The notes under the pieces: generated by a model | Databases searched by the model: none | The model's input: only the letters and a program-made list of their open reading frames with translations | Told to the model about the DNA's origin: nothing | Position numbers and translations under genes: made by a program | Source of the DNA: Rotaria sordida | Lineage: Eukaryota; Rotifera; Eurotatoria; Philodinida; Philodinidae | Direction of reading: 5' to 3' | Length of the DNA: 64,000 nt | Assembly (NCBI GenBank): GCA_905250125.1 | Contig: CAJNOL010000176.1 | Location: forward strand, 151,045-215,044 | In this document: positions 12,987 to 26,794 of the stretch, in pieces | Layout of the letters: each line of letters starts with the position of its first letter | How positions within the stretch are numbered: the first letter of the stretch is position 1

Positions 12987-14999
12987 TTATGAAGATATTG
13001 TTGATAGTTCTTTCAACATTGCTTCTGTTAATTTGAATTTTTGTACTTTGCCTGTTGATGTTATAAATGGAGCAAATGATTCAATCACTTTCACATATTT
13101 TGGCACTTTGAAAAAGGCAATTTTAGTTTTTAAGAATTGTCTCACTTCTTCAACATTATCAATTTTTGTTCCTGCTTTTACTTTTATCCATGCACAAACA
13201 ACTTCACCATATCGTTGATCAGGTACACTAAATACTTGTGCTTCAGCAATATTTGGATGTTCCAAAAGATAATTTTCTATTTCAACTGGATACACATTTA
13301 TACCACCAACAATAATCATTTCTTTTCTACGTGATCGAAAATAAATATAACCATCTTCATCCATGATACCTAGATCACCAGTTTTCAACCAGCCAGAAGA
13401 TGTTATTGTTTCACGTGTTTTTTCTTCATCACCATAATAACCTAAATATATAAATCAATTTATAGAATATTTTCTTTTAGAAAAGACTAACCTTTCATAA
13501 TATTATAACTTCTTGCACAAATTTCACCTTCTTCACCAATAGGTAGAATACGACCATTTGTATCTGCTATTTTCGTTTCTACATGAGGTATTGCTTTACC
13601 AACTGAGGTAAATCGACGTTGCTTATCATCTCCGGCATATATACTCAGGACTAAACCACCCGTATTTTCTGTTTGACCATATACTTGACTCATAGTTTTG
13701 ATTGGAAATTCACGTTCTATTTGTTCCATTAGTGATACATTAACAGGAGCTGCACCAATCATACCATATAAAAGAGAACTCATATCATATTCTTTTCTTT
13801 TAGGATGTTGAAGAATATCTCGAAAAATAATTGGTGGCCCTATGATTGCAGTGCATTTTTCTTCTTGAATAGTACGCATTGATTCCATTGTATCAGGTAA
13901 AATTGCAGGAAATGCTGTAAAATAACCCGGCCCATTTATATTCAAAGTACCCCCTATTTCACCGAATATATGAAATGCTGGAACTGGACAACAGGTACGA
14001 CTCATCAATGTTCGATGAGTATAATACATAGGAGCACTACTATTTAGTCTAAAAGAAAAAGCAGCATATCAATTCTTTTTTTTTGTGTGCTTTACAACAA
14101 AAGAAGACATCTTTGTCTAAATACTTACAAATTGAAGTTGGTTAATGTTGCTGCTTTTGGTTGTCCAGTAGTACCTGATGTATAGAAAATAGCAAGTGGA
14201 GTATCACCATCTAATTGTAATTGACGTTCACACAGTTTTTCTTGTCGACTTCCTGCACCTTTACGAATAAGATCACTATATAAATGGATTCTTCCTGAAA
14301 TACGATTTGTGCTTTCATTGTCTTTTCCATAGTCACCAGCTGTTAATATCACATGTTTTAATGTTGGTACTAATTTTGCATTTAATTCACCTTTGGTTTC
14401 AACAAGTTCAGGTACTACTTTATTTAAGATTTTCATAGAATCAATTGTTTTTATATTTGGTCTCATTATTAAACCTTTACAACCAACTTTATTAATACAA
14501 TAGGTTAATTCACGTTCCATATAAGCTGGATTGATATTTACCTATAATAGAAATATTGAGATATACATAGATTGTTGAAAAAATAAAATACTTTAATTAA
14601 GCCAACTTTCGATGCAGCATAAGTCATTGCACAATTTTCTGACGTATTCGGTAACCAAACACCAATTCGATCACCTTTTTCAAAGCCAAGTTCAATGAGA
14701 CTTGTTGCTAAACTATTGACTTCATCAAGAAATGATTTATATGTATATCTTTTATTTCCTTCACCTTTAAATAAATAACATTCATGATTAGGATCTTTAT
14801 CAGCAAGTTGATCTAAATGTTGACCAACTGTATGATATAAAAGTGGAGTATCTGATGCATGATGATAATAACTTTGAATACATTTCGATGAAGGGGAAGA
14901 AGTTTTTGTGTCAGATGATGAAAAACGTGAAGAAAGAGTAAATATAGATGGATACAATGATCGATTAAATATCCATGTTCGGGATGATCTTGCTAGCAT
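12987..14999 (-). CDS. ACSF2: Acyl-CoA synthetase, ACSF2-like, mitochondrial
   Basis: Four exons (14999-14592, 14541-14129, 14048-13492, 13441-12987) join in phase into 610 aa, the usual length for animal ACSF2. The N-terminus (MLARSSRTWIFNRSLYP) is Arg-rich and non-acidic, as expected for a mitochondrial presequence. Adenylation signatures are all present: the P-loop TSGTTGQPK at 257-265, YGQTEN in exon 3, GWLKTGDLG and RSRRKEMIIVGGINVYP in exon 4, and the C-terminal catalytic lysine in STGKVQKF (K591). Expected reaction: ATP-dependent activation of medium-chain fatty acids to acyl-CoA through an acyl-AMP intermediate, in the mitochondrial matrix. Family members differ mainly in the acyl pocket, so chain length is inferred from the ACSF2 resemblance. 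No neighbouring gene appears metabolically related. Confidence 0.9.
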
Positions 15000-15488
15000 T
15001 TTAATAACCTAAAAAATGAAGGACATATGTAATTATTAGATAACTGCAGATGAAACGTATAATTGTATTTCATGAAAATTTCATTTTGGAGAATTTTCCA
15101 TAGCAGAGAACGTCGCAAAACTGTTTTTACCGTTCTGCAAGATAATGGGCTCTTCGACGTCCGGTCTGTAGGAGGATATTTTCGTTACGTTTTTGGCAAA
15201 GATAAATACTTGTCTACATATGAGGGACGATGCCAAGCATCATAGACTTACTATTTATAGAAAAATCATTTACAATATAATCATGTTAATAAACTTTATC
15301 ACACATTTTTCAGCAAAAATGAAATGAACAATTTAAAAGTGCTCGATATCCATAAGATAAATAAAACAAACATAAAGATACAGTATTCAAAATGTAATCA
15401 ATATAAACAGATGGACAACGAAAAAGGATAAGTTTTCTTTGTATTGCTATGTCTTGAATACCTCATTTGAACAAATAAATAATCATTA

Positions 15489-15764
15489 TCAATGTGACTT
15501 GATAATAAATACGTTCGATTTTTGAGAAAAAGTCAATGGAACTGAGATAAATAATCTTTGCACCAAAGCACTAGTCGCCGGTATAGCATGTACTCGTCTA
15601 ACTACTACTGATAATGATGAAAGATTACGAGGATTTTCACTACTAGACCAGAACTTTATAGAATCATGATCAATTTTGGTGACTTGAGTATTGGACAGCA
15701 CTTGAACAGTATCTCCCAGTGACTGCATCTTACACTGCAGAACATTGTAGATTCTGAAAGACAC
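15489..15764 (-). pseudogene. hAT transposase C-terminal relic
   Basis: The minus-strand frame contains FWSSSENPRNLSSLSVVVRR followed by VHAIPATSALVQRLF and LTFSQKSN. This matches the C-terminal dimerisation region of hAT-superfamily transposases, whose usual form is a short-aromatic segment, then a '(A)IPATSA..ER.FS' core, then a '(L)..S..R' tail; here the usual Glu-Arg is changed. No catalytic core or terminal repeats are recognisable nearby, so it is a truncated remnant. Confidence 0.65.
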
Positions 15765-17444
15765 ACGTCCTGTGCCATTCTCTGTTTCATACTAATACCA
15801 TATTTATGAGCGTATTGTGAGAATGAAAAAAACAGGCTCTATTAATGAGTTTTTGCTTGCTTTCTCAGAAGTGTCCTAGAAAATTGTATAACTTTTGGAA
15901 GAATAGAAGATATTTGTATTAGCTATTTGTAACCTTTATGAGATAACATTACAGTCGACTTTTTTGTTTGCTGTCCTATATTTCATAATAATCTTTTCAA
16001 GATCTAGAAAGAAATAACTGAAGATTTTTTTGTCTGAAATGATTTGATACTAGAAAAAAAACCGAATATCTTTACCATAAAGTGTATTTTGTGATCGAAA
16101 AGAGGATATTTTGTACGAGTGCAACATATTATAAGACTGAACTGTCAAAGAATGAAAATAGAATCGTTTATAGGAATGTTTGCTTTTTCATATCCAAGTC
16201 AATGATTCCGACTCCAGGATCCGTGGGTTTCCACAGAGAATCCGTTAGAAAACTCAAGAAAATGGTAAGAGCTTAGAAACATGGATACCATGATTGGAAT
16301 CGATTGCTGGGTTTTTCGAGTTTAGAAGTGAAACGACTATAATCGGACAAAGTCGATCGCCGAATTCCTGCTTCCAAATTCTCACACTCTCCTGAGTTTT
16401 TTGTCAGAAAACGGCTCATATTTCTTGGTCTAAGTAGGACAAGAATGTCAAATTTTGAATATTCTTTTTAATAATATAGTGATTAATCTCATAATTACTC
16501 AAAATCGAGTTAGAAATAAATTGTCCGATGATAACAAATATTTCTATATTAAATTTACACAGCAGAAAATAAAAGAAATTGCCGTACTTTGAAGAAATCG
16601 ATTGTACAGAACGCAATGGACTGCAACAAATGTAAATGTGCTTGATAAATATAGACTGCACGAGGCAATTAAACACAAGTCATCAGATAGACGCTACTTT
16701 CGTTATATTGCAAAAGATTTATCTATGAGGTGGAGAGAATAATGGCTAAGAAAAGAAAAAAAAGGTCTCGATCACGTGCAATTAATTTACCTTAGTGTCT
16801 TTCAATATTTGTTTATGATAGCTGAAGATCGGTTTTTATGTTTTCATTCTCTTCTATTTTGCATTCTCTATATTTACTCTACCTAGAATGAGCAACCAAC
16901 GACAGCCTAGTCATAAGAATAACCTATATCAACCCATTACATACTGGAGACGCTTTTTATGCATGTAATCGAATGAAAAGCGTCAAAAAAAAAGGTAAAA
17001 TAACTCAAATAAACAACATTCTCTATTTTTTTCTTTGTTTTTATTTAAATAAGCACTAAGAAAGAATACAATTGGTTTTTGTTTCTTTTCTTAAGAATAT
17101 AAAGATAATGTGAGCAGATAAGTAGAATGAATTTGAATTCAAATATAGATTCATTTGCTGCAAGAAGATAAAAAGTAGTAGATTATGAATCATTATTTCG
17201 ATAAAAAAATAGAATAAGCAATAATTATATCAAACGATCTTAGTATTAAGAATTTTTTCCTCGTTTTTTTTTATATTCATTGTTCAACCAGAATAAATAA
17301 GTCCCTACGGAAATTAACAATAAGAGCTTCACAAAGAAAATTATTAAATATTGAAGATAATCCATCATTTTTGATTCGCTGTTATCTTGAAGATGCTTAA
17401 AACTAATGAGTAACAATCTATCATAGTCAATTTAAAATAGGAAG

Positions 17445-18355
17445 GTCATCAACAAGTTTTGAGACTGATTTTATTGAAAATCAAGAAGTAGCATTGGTGC
17501 ATTAGTATTATTGTCTGCATGTAGTTCATACAGTTCTCGTTCTATAGACGGCATGAACTGTGATCGATTAAGCATTCATATCCAGATATAGCAATACATT
17601 TTAAATTATCCCTATACATTGATAGAAAACCGAAAACTCGAACAAAATGTTGTATTTTGAGTGGTGAATTTCCATCCAACGCTTATGAAAGTAGAGTCGT
17701 AGCTTGTAGTGATAATATTATATCATTCACTATGATTTTTGAACAGGCTCGTCGTTATAATGATGGATAAATCAGCATTTATATATGAACAATGTATAGG
17801 TTTACATTTGCTATTGAATGTGACATTCATATTCGAACAGATTTCAGTCATTTATAATTGATCATGTAAAATTCAATGTACCATACATTTGAAATGCTAA
17901 AATTATTCGCTGTTTACTGAATTGCTATTTGAGACTTTCCGATGACTAAGCTTTTAATTGTTTTTTAATATTCGCGTCGTCTACTTCAAAGATCATTGTC
18001 AATACTTAATTGTACATCTTTAAAACTGTAATTTCATTCAGAAACTGTAGTGTGTAATGAAATATCGGTCACTATAACCTGCCATCATATATGCATAAAT
18101 ATTGGATGGAGATTAATCTTCCGGTGTTGAGAACTTTATCATTGAAGGATGGTCAAATTTTAAAATTTCCTATTAGTAAATATGAAGTGATCTAAAAAGT
18201 GTTTTTATATCTGGACATAAATGATTAATCGATCAGAGCTTATGACATCTGTAGGTCGAGAACTGTATGAACCACATGCAGACAACAAGGCTAATGCAGC
18301 AGCACTTCTTGTTGTTTTTAAATAAAATTAGTCTCGGAAGTTTTTGAACAGCACC
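17445..18355. mobile_element. Inverted-repeat element with mariner-like ends
   Basis: Arms of about 250 bp at roughly 17445-17695 and 18095-18355 are imperfect reverse complements: GCATGTAGTTCATACAGTTC at 17517 faces GAACTGTATGAACCACATGC at 18260, and GATCGATTAAGCATTCATAT at 17561 faces its complement near 18220. The outermost ~80 bp (GTTTTGAGACTGATTTTATT) resembles the end of the mariner remnant at 56668, suggesting a non-autonomous derivative. No transposase is seen in the ~400 bp centre. Confidence 0.75.
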
Positions 18356-20794
18356 CATAATGAAAGCATTCGTATGATCATTATTTATGTTCTCGTTACT
18401 TCTCAAGATGGTTTGAGTCTGAATATGAGTCTATAGAATCTGTTTTGTTCAATATTCATGTTTAAACAGTAAATATCTAATTCACATTTATACTAAAATA
18501 TCTTCTTTGACAAATTAAATATTACTGTTACAGTTTGTATCAAATTCTTTTTTTTTAAAATGATAATAAATTATGAAGATGCTTTTAATAGGTCTTTTAC
18601 CATTGCTTTTATATTTTATTCATTGGTATCTTGAATAAACAAAACAGTTCAACAACTTTCACATATTTAGATACTTAGAAAAATGTCGTTTTTTGCAGTC
18701 AAGAATTGCGTCATTTCTTCAATATTATCAATGTTTGTTTGTGCTTTAACAATAAATGAATGTTTTAAAAGAATATTTTCTATTGTAATTTATTTTGCTA
18801 TGTTTTTTCAAACATCAATTCTTTTCGAAGTATAATATACTATCAACTGACGTTCTTCTTTCGTATAAAGATAAAAAGAAAAAACTTCAATCGATATATT
18901 ACAAAATATATTCATTTAAAAGAGAATACATCTTACATGAAAGAAAAGTATTTTCAGTGAAGCAGAAATGTATAAATTAGATTCCATTCTTGTGATGCTG
19001 ACTGATTGAGATTTGTCCGACATTGTCTCAATAATTTTGAAACATTTTTCTCGACGATCTATTATAATTGGATTCAAAAAAAAAGCATTGAAACTAAATG
19101 TTTTCTATTGTATCTTATAATCATATTTCAAAGGCTTAACTTCATGAGAAGCATTTCTCTTATAACAGTAAACAGCTATACGTAAGTAGAAGCTTTCTTC
19201 CCTATAATTGATGCATATTACGGTTTTGATTAAAAAATAGAAAATCCAAGAATGCTAGAAAAATATGTTGAAACCCTACAAGTGATAAGTAAGGCAGTTT
19301 AATACTAACATCAACATCATTCATCATTCAAGTTCTAATACACTAGTAAAGTATAAGAGAAGAGAGTAACAAAACAAATAGTAAAGCAGTAGTGTAGTAA
19401 TGATTGATGGATTTTGTTCGGAAAACAACATAATGGAAATATGCTTTTGCATTCATATTGTATCTAGTATAAAATCAACTTTTTTCTATTATGATAAATT
19501 GATCAATTGCTTTCTTACCAAAATCTAACGCATTATAGATTATCGAATAGGTTTCGTGAGAACAGCGATTGATCAGTTGAAAACATTCTTTTATTAGAGT
19601 TGTCAGTAACTTTTCCTTGGTACTTTGCTTTATATACAAAAAGATATATATTCAGAACAAATAGCACTTTCAATGATCATGTAAATTTATTTGATTGAAT
19701 TCAATACATCGTTTGCTTTATGAATTAACTGTCCTGTGTTATTATCTAATACAAGATCTAAATATTGGTAGATCGACATTTGAGCTCCCGATATTTGAGC
19801 CTCAATAGATTATTAATGTAATAAATGATTATATTTGACACTTGAATAAAAAACTGAATAGAAATAAAATCACTAGTTGTCTTCAGTCGTGACAGAACTA
19901 CGGAAATGAAATAACGAGCCAGCTCACCCATCTATCGTTCTTACCCTAAACTTATCACATCAATCTCGACGCGTTTCATCACGACTTGAGATAATAATTT
20001 CTTTTTATTTGTCAATAAAATTTTAAATGTAATAATTCTCTTACGTAAATAATCGATTGAGATGTCATCTAAAATCTTATACTGTATTTTGTATTAAACA
20101 TCGGAGAATTCATTTGAATGTATCATGTCCTCGAAAGAAAATAATAATCATAGAGTTAAAGAACAGAATTTTTCTAGCAAAAAAACCCCAAGGAATACAG
20201 ATTTTGTATTAAGTTTATAGATGACGATAAACGTAGCCTATAAAGTAAATGCTTCATTGTATTGTAGTCTATATTATATAGGAAACTTCTTACAATGTTC
20301 CATTAGATAGTTTATAACACATCATTAAATCCTAAAGGATTTTAGTTAGGCTAATACCAACTGATTCTATTAACGACGAAAAATAGAAAAAAAATTCAAT
20401 TATATCATCAAAAGTTTATTGAATATGAATAAATCAGTTAGAAAATCTATCTTTATACTTTCATTTCATATTTCATTTAAAAATATTAAAAACAAGATAA
20501 GACTACCGTCATTATTTATTTCTTATTATTTTTTTATCAATATAAGGTATAGAAAGAGGTATGTAAATATTTCTCTAGTTTGATATTAGTACCAATAATT
20601 AGGGCACATACATACATGAACACAAAACAAAAAGAAAAACAAAACAATCAAACAGACAAACTAGGTGAAAGATATTAAAAATTTGGAAGAAAACTATTGA
20701 ATATATCAATAATATTATGTTTATGTCAGGAAATTCTAAAAAATAAAATCATAGAATTTAATAGAAAGAAACAAATTTGAAAACAATACCCAGC

Positions 20795-23700
20795 TTACAT
20801 ATCGCCAAAAATGCCAGCAAATGTTTTTTTTAAATTTGCAAGTGTATCTTCTGATTCATCTTTATTAGTAGAATCTCCACCCTTGTAAAAAAAAGAAAAG
20901 AAATATAGAAAATCATCAAAAACTAAAAAAACAAAAAACATTTATTTTTCTTACATCAGATACATTTGATGTTTGTTTACGAAGTGTATGTCCTATATTT
21001 CCCATCCATTGTGATGGTGTTGAACGTGATGTACTAATACTATTCGTAGTATTTGTTGTTGAAGGATTATAAAATGGATTTTGACTTATAGTTGATGATG
21101 ATTGATTATCAATATTCGTTGTATTACGTGGAACATTTGGTAATTCTCGACGATTGCTATTACAAACTTGTGTTGTTGATGATGATATATTTTGTGAATT
21201 TGTTGTTGAAACTGATATAGGATCATTCGATGTTGATGGAACTTTTGTTATTTTTGGTAATTCATGAATAGGTTGTTCAATACTTGGTACTCGACTATAA
21301 TTTTAAAAAGTAAATCAAAAATGAATATTAGTTATTTAACCCTTTAAGGACGGTTAATGCATATATGCGTTTCCTGTTCCGGAGTAGTTCAGATCTATTG
21401 ATGCGTACCACTGATAATTGATCTAACTAGCATTGCTCTATGATTTAGTACAAGCGACATACATATGCACTGTATCGATTCTTGAAAGATCAATAGCGCT
21501 GATTAAAAATGAAATTAATTCATTTGAACTAATTCCATGTTTCCTTATTTTGTTTCGACAAAAAAATCCCGTCTGGAAAGGATTAATAAATTTTTCTTTT
21601 CTTACGTCATCATAGTTGGTTGTTTATCAGGTCGACAATAGATTTGCATTTTGTGCATTACAAGTTCTGCAATACATCGACGATCTTCATCTTGTGATTC
21701 GCCTAATAATTGCATACAACAATCATTAACCTAAATAATAAATCTGAATTAGAACAAAATTTAGCTGCTTGTTTTTTTTCTTCCTAACCTGTACAATATA
21801 TTCTTTTCCATCTTTTGATTGAACTATTTCAATAGCACATATATCAAGTCCACCAAATAATTGACTAACTTCATCAACCCATAAACGATACCTTTAGAAA
21901 CAAACAAAAAACATGTTTTTCTCTTTAAGAAAACTAATTAAATTACTTCTACCTATCAGTCATTTCAATTTGTTCAAGCATGGCTGAACCTGTATTAGCT
22001 TTCCAATTACCAGTTAATGATTTTCGACTAGAAATATATGAATATTTAAAACATTATTTGATTAAAAACCTATCTCAAACATCACGACATCACACATGTA
22101 AAAAAAAAACAAGATTTTTCAGAAAAACTCATAATGGAAAGCAAACATTGAACAACATTATAAGTAGTCTATTTTTTTCTTATGTAAATACTAATTTAGT
22201 CTATTTATTTTATAAATTGAAACCAAAAATGGTTACTTAAGTGTTTTTTTCCAATTCAACTCACATAAAAGCTTTGTAATATTGTCCAATTTTTTGTACA
22301 TAAACATCACAGCGTCCATCAATATATGGTTCAACTGTTGAATAACAATTACTTATTGCAACAACACTTGTTAAATCTTGATAATCATATGGATTTTCAA
22401 CTCTAATCTTAGAAAAACAGAAAAAAAAAGAACAAAATTTTTGTTTTGTTTTTCTTTTAATGAGAAAAAAGCATAATGTTTTTAGTATAAATTACTTTTC
22501 CTAAACCTTGATGAGCTTGTCCAACTTTAACAACCGATGGAAATTGAGGTGAAATAAGCTGAAATTTAAAAAAAAAACAAATTTTAGATATTAATAAAAA
22601 AATTTATATATTAAATCTAAATTAGTGAATACTTTTAAGATACTCATCCATAAATTACTACTTACCATTTCTCGATGATTTGGATAATAAGCTTGACTTA
22701 TTAATGGAAATTGATCTGTACCTAAACGTCGTTGAATATTAAGTAATTCAGCAAACTATATAAATAATTATTCTAAATTAAATTTAAATCAAAATAAAAA
22801 TCTTACAATCCATGGTTTATCTCGAAAATTATACAAGGCTTTCATTGAATTAACGCCAGGTAGAGCTCCATATTGCATACCAAGAATAATATTTGTCCAA
22901 TCAATATTAATATCTCTGACATACTGTCGAACGAGTACAAAATCTGGTCGAAATGATCTTTTTTTTTTATTTAAACATAAAAGAAATCAGTTTTTTTTTA
23001 AAAAGACCTTTTAATATTCATGCATACCGAACGACATGTGTTCCATTTCGGTAAATATTTATATCAACTAAAGTGCCAGCATCAGAATAAGCTGCCAAAT
23101 TAATGTCTTTAAATTCTGCCTAAAAGAAGAAGACAAAAGAATTAATATAATATTTTACTTATTCTTTTTATTTCTAACAAAGCATGTCAGTTCAATATGT
23201 ACTTTATTTTTCTCAGTCTAACAGGTAATGATACTTATCATCATTAAGTAAATTGCATTTATGAAAAGGAAAGACCTGACATACTCTCATAGAATATTAT
23301 ATCACGCAAATGGTATTTTTTTTTCCTATTAACGATACGACACATAGGTACATAAGCAACATTTATATATAAAAACCTGTTCCACACGAATATCATAATC
23401 AGCAAAAATTTTTTTGCCTTTGAAATATTTACTCCTATGATAATTTAAATCAGATAAAAAAAAATAAACAAATTAATTAAATGTTCATATTTACCAATCA
23501 GTATGCTGATCATCAATAACTAATAATAATTTGAGTTTATCTTTCGATATTGATTGTTGTTGATCTTTATTTTGGGTTAATTGAGACTGATGATGATGAT
23601 GGTGATGATGAGGATGAGAGTAAGATATAGATGACGATGATGTTAATCCTGTTCCTGTTGGTTGATGTGGTATTTGTTGAATAGCTTGATTAACAACACC

Positions 23701-23931
23701 ACGTGCAGCATTCATAAACTGATTTGCAAACGATAAACTTCGAGTAGGAGAACTTGGTGCACTGGTATACTTTGATGATTTTAATTCCCATGCTGATGGA
23801 CGACTTATATTACTTTGTGATGTCATATTCATATGAGATTCCGTTGACGTTGGCAGCATTGTCATTGTACTGTCATCATTTTCATTTTGAAGATCTCCGG
23901 AGGAGAAACGTCGTTTCAAATAGTTCATCAT
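20795..23931 (-). CDS. Synapsin
   Basis: Twelve exons (23931-23495, 23434-23377, 23119-23028, 22957-22807, 22755-22666, 22558-22496, 22407-22265, 22027-21953, 21891-21789, 21730-21606, 21294-20955, 20881-20795) join in phase into 587 aa. Domain A is at the very start: [10 protein letters not shown], with S10 in the RRxS context of the conserved PKA/CaMK phosphosite. A Ser/His-rich linker (seven His) follows. The central C domain, about residues 133-445, has the ATP-grasp-like core: [76 protein letters not shown] and [21 protein letters not shown] Ser/Thr/Asn-rich linker leads to a C-terminal E-like domain ([15 protein letters not shown]). Role: peripheral synaptic-vesicle phosphoprotein that tethers vesicle pools, released by phosphorylation. 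A single gene covering A, C and E is typical of invertebrates. Confidence 0.95.
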
Positions 23932-26216
23932 TGTTACTATACGATTGGCATTATTTTTAAAAAAAAAGAATGAATTTATCTAAAACTATAAAAAGAAAAA
24001 CAAGACTAGCCTTGAATGTTCTATTGCAATGTAGATGTTTCTGATCACACAAAGAGTTGATTATATTTTTTTTTTGTATGGTTTTTTTCTTCCCTATGCA
24101 TATTACAGTCAACATCACGCTACATCATTTTAGTATTCTCATTCACATGACGATTTAGTGTTTTTCTTCTAACACAACAGAACCGAATACTCGGATTGTT
24201 TACCGAAAAAACGATGTGTCTGTGTTAAACATATAAGAAAAAAAAAATATATATATATATATATATATTTATATGTAAACGGTGTCTATAAGCCATTAAA
24301 AGCTGCACAAAAAAGAAATACGAGCTTTTATATAAAATTGAGAGAGAAAGAGAGAGAGAAAGAATAATGAAGAATAACACCAGTCGTACCGAGCGCGATA
24401 AGGAATCCTTCCGAAAATAAAAGATTCATCAGAATCCATCTTGTTTCCTGTCGTGCATTTCCATGCTCAAGAGCTGTTGGACGTTGAGTGGAGATCGTCT
24501 ATAGTTGTTGTCTAGAAATAGTTATACTATCATCAAAAGAGAAGCAGAAAAAGCAAAGAAACATGCACACAAAGAAGACTATGATCGAACTAATGTTTAT
24601 GATCGTTAGTATCTGGGGAATTAAACAACAGAGAGAAAAAAAAGAGAAGACCTTGATCAACGAATGAATCGTTCGTTTATAGATGAACAACAGAATAAAC
24701 AAGATTACGCGATTATAAAAGAGAAACAATAAGAATACAAAGCAAAAATTACCTAGAATAATAGAATGTGACAGATTGATTGAAAAAGCCAAATTGATGA
24801 TGACCCATCACTCTATTTCTCTACAAAAAAAAATGTCACATTCTTCTTATCGATCTCAACGATAAAAAGAAATAAAGAAGGCGTAAGAAAGGACAACGAC
24901 AACGATGTAAACGGCAGCCATACATAGGCCACAAAGATCGATGTCTTTTTTTCTCTCTCACATTTTCTTTTGCACGATCTCCCAAAAAGAACAGAACACC
25001 CGACGGAAGATAGAAAAAAAATGTATGCATGCAGAATATAAAAAATGTTCATTAGTTGTCAATTTGACGCACGACATAGCAGGAGCAGATGTCGCCGACA
25101 AATAAATTTTGTTTATATTAAACTATTCATGACAATACTCCTACAATAGCATTGAATAAGTTTCCAACTGATTATATAGTTCAATCATCTGTAAAAGTTC
25201 GAAAATTATTTATAAATGTATCATTTTAGACTTAAAGAAAAAAAGAACAATTTTCTAAATTGATTAACTGAAAAAATATTAGATGGTATTCAATTTCTTC
25301 TAGCATCTGCATTCAATTTTATGTTAATGACATAATTTTCTATCATCAAGATATACCGTTGACAATTAATGTTTCTCTATTGATGACAAGGTAATTTGTC
25401 TACCTTGTTCTAATGTGCATGAATATAGTATTACAACGTTCCAGTTTAGATTTTTGTGTCCTTTGTTAATTAATGGTTATCGAGAGAATGACATGACGAA
25501 AAAAAAAAGAAAAAGACAAGGATAATTACTTATCACATCTGTAATGCCAACTAGTAATTTATGCATTTCAGTTAAAAAGAAAAAAAAATGAAATAAAAAA
25601 GAAAAAAAGGACAAGGTTGTACCTATGTGTGGACGAGTTTAGTGATGCGTAACTAAAGATACATCGACTGAAGAAAGACATCTAAGAAATTCAATAGACA
25701 AAATTACTTATAATAGCTATTGATTAGTCTACACGATATAACTTTATTTTATTTTCTTGATATAGACAAGTTATATATGGTTTTATTGTAGAAAAGAATA
25801 GTTATTCTTTCAATTGATTCTTACAGATTTTTATTAATATAGTCATTTTTATATTTACAATTCAAGGAGATCTTTACATCGATCAAATTCATTTACCGGT
25901 AAGAGATTCAATCAGAACCTTGTCGTAACTGTAATATTGAAAAATAAGTTCTTACAAGGCAAAAGATATGTGAACGTTAAATGAGCAATTTCAGTTATTG
26001 ATAAAGGTACAAATAAGACGATCTTAATAATAAAAGAAAAAGAAAGCAATTTTAAATAGCAATAAAATCTCTGTTTTTATTACTTGTAAGTATAGATTTA
26101 TTTTATTAAATAAAAAATATACCATACATTGATTATTTATTAATAAAAAAAGAAAACAAATTATTAACTTTGCTTTTTCTTCTGTAGTTTATATTTTTTT
26201 TCTTGAATAATCAAAG
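23932..26216. other. Synapsin upstream region, non-coding
   Basis: About 2.3 kb between synapsin (minus) and the polyQ gene (plus), so both promoters should lie here. It contains a (TA)n run at about 24247-24269 and a GA-rich run at 24341-24362. Open frames at 24499-25052 (minus) are Phe/Leu/Cys-rich translations of A-rich DNA and are not called. Confidence 0.5.
24247..24269. repeat. (TA)n microsatellite
   Basis: Uninterrupted TA dinucleotide run of about 11 units, 0.3 kb upstream of the synapsin start. Confidence 0.9.
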
Positions 26217-26763
26217 ATGAATTATCCATATCCAACTTCACCATACATGCCAACAACAATGGCACAAGCCATGCAGGCACTGATGACTGGTAATCCATTA
26301 CCACCCAATTGTTTTGTTGTAGCTATACCAATGGAACAAGCACAACAAATGTTTCCACAATTAATGATGAATTATGTATCGGGTGGTAGTGCAAAGGTAT
26401 TTTCTCAACCATCATCATATTATGGTCAACTTTATCAACCACAACCAGGTCGATATCCAAATAATCAACAATCAAATGCTCTCGTACCTTATTCAAATTA
26501 TCATTCACAAGGTTATCATCAAAATTATAATTATCCTATGGTTCCCTATGTTGATTATAACAATCAATCAAAGAGAAAAGATCACTATGGTAAAAACTAT
26601 CGTTCAGAACCACATTCAAATGTTTATAATTCATCATCATTTGATTCTCATATGAATAATTTAAGTTGGAGTCGAATATTTGGTCGTCATCATCCTCATG
26701 TAAAACAACGGCAACATGAGCAAGGTGCAATAGGTTATGAGCAAAAACCAACTTCATCAAAGC

Positions 26764-26794
<31 letters not shown>

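Larger units (their letters stand above)
15000..20794. other. Non-coding interval with decayed transposons
   Basis: About 5.8 kb without a supportable host gene between the ACSF2-like and synapsin genes. It holds a hAT transposase fragment (15490-15765) and an inverted-repeat element with mariner-like ends (17445-18355), listed separately. The remaining open frames are under about 90 codons and lack splice-compatible partners. Confidence 0.55.

Noticed and set aside
21980-22240. 86-codon plus-strand frame
   Set aside because: Antisense to synapsin exon 8 and its intron; the sense exon accounts for its openness.
24499-25052. Phe/Leu/Cys-rich minus-strand frames
   Set aside because: Translations of A-rich DNA in the synapsin upstream region; no motif and no splice structure.
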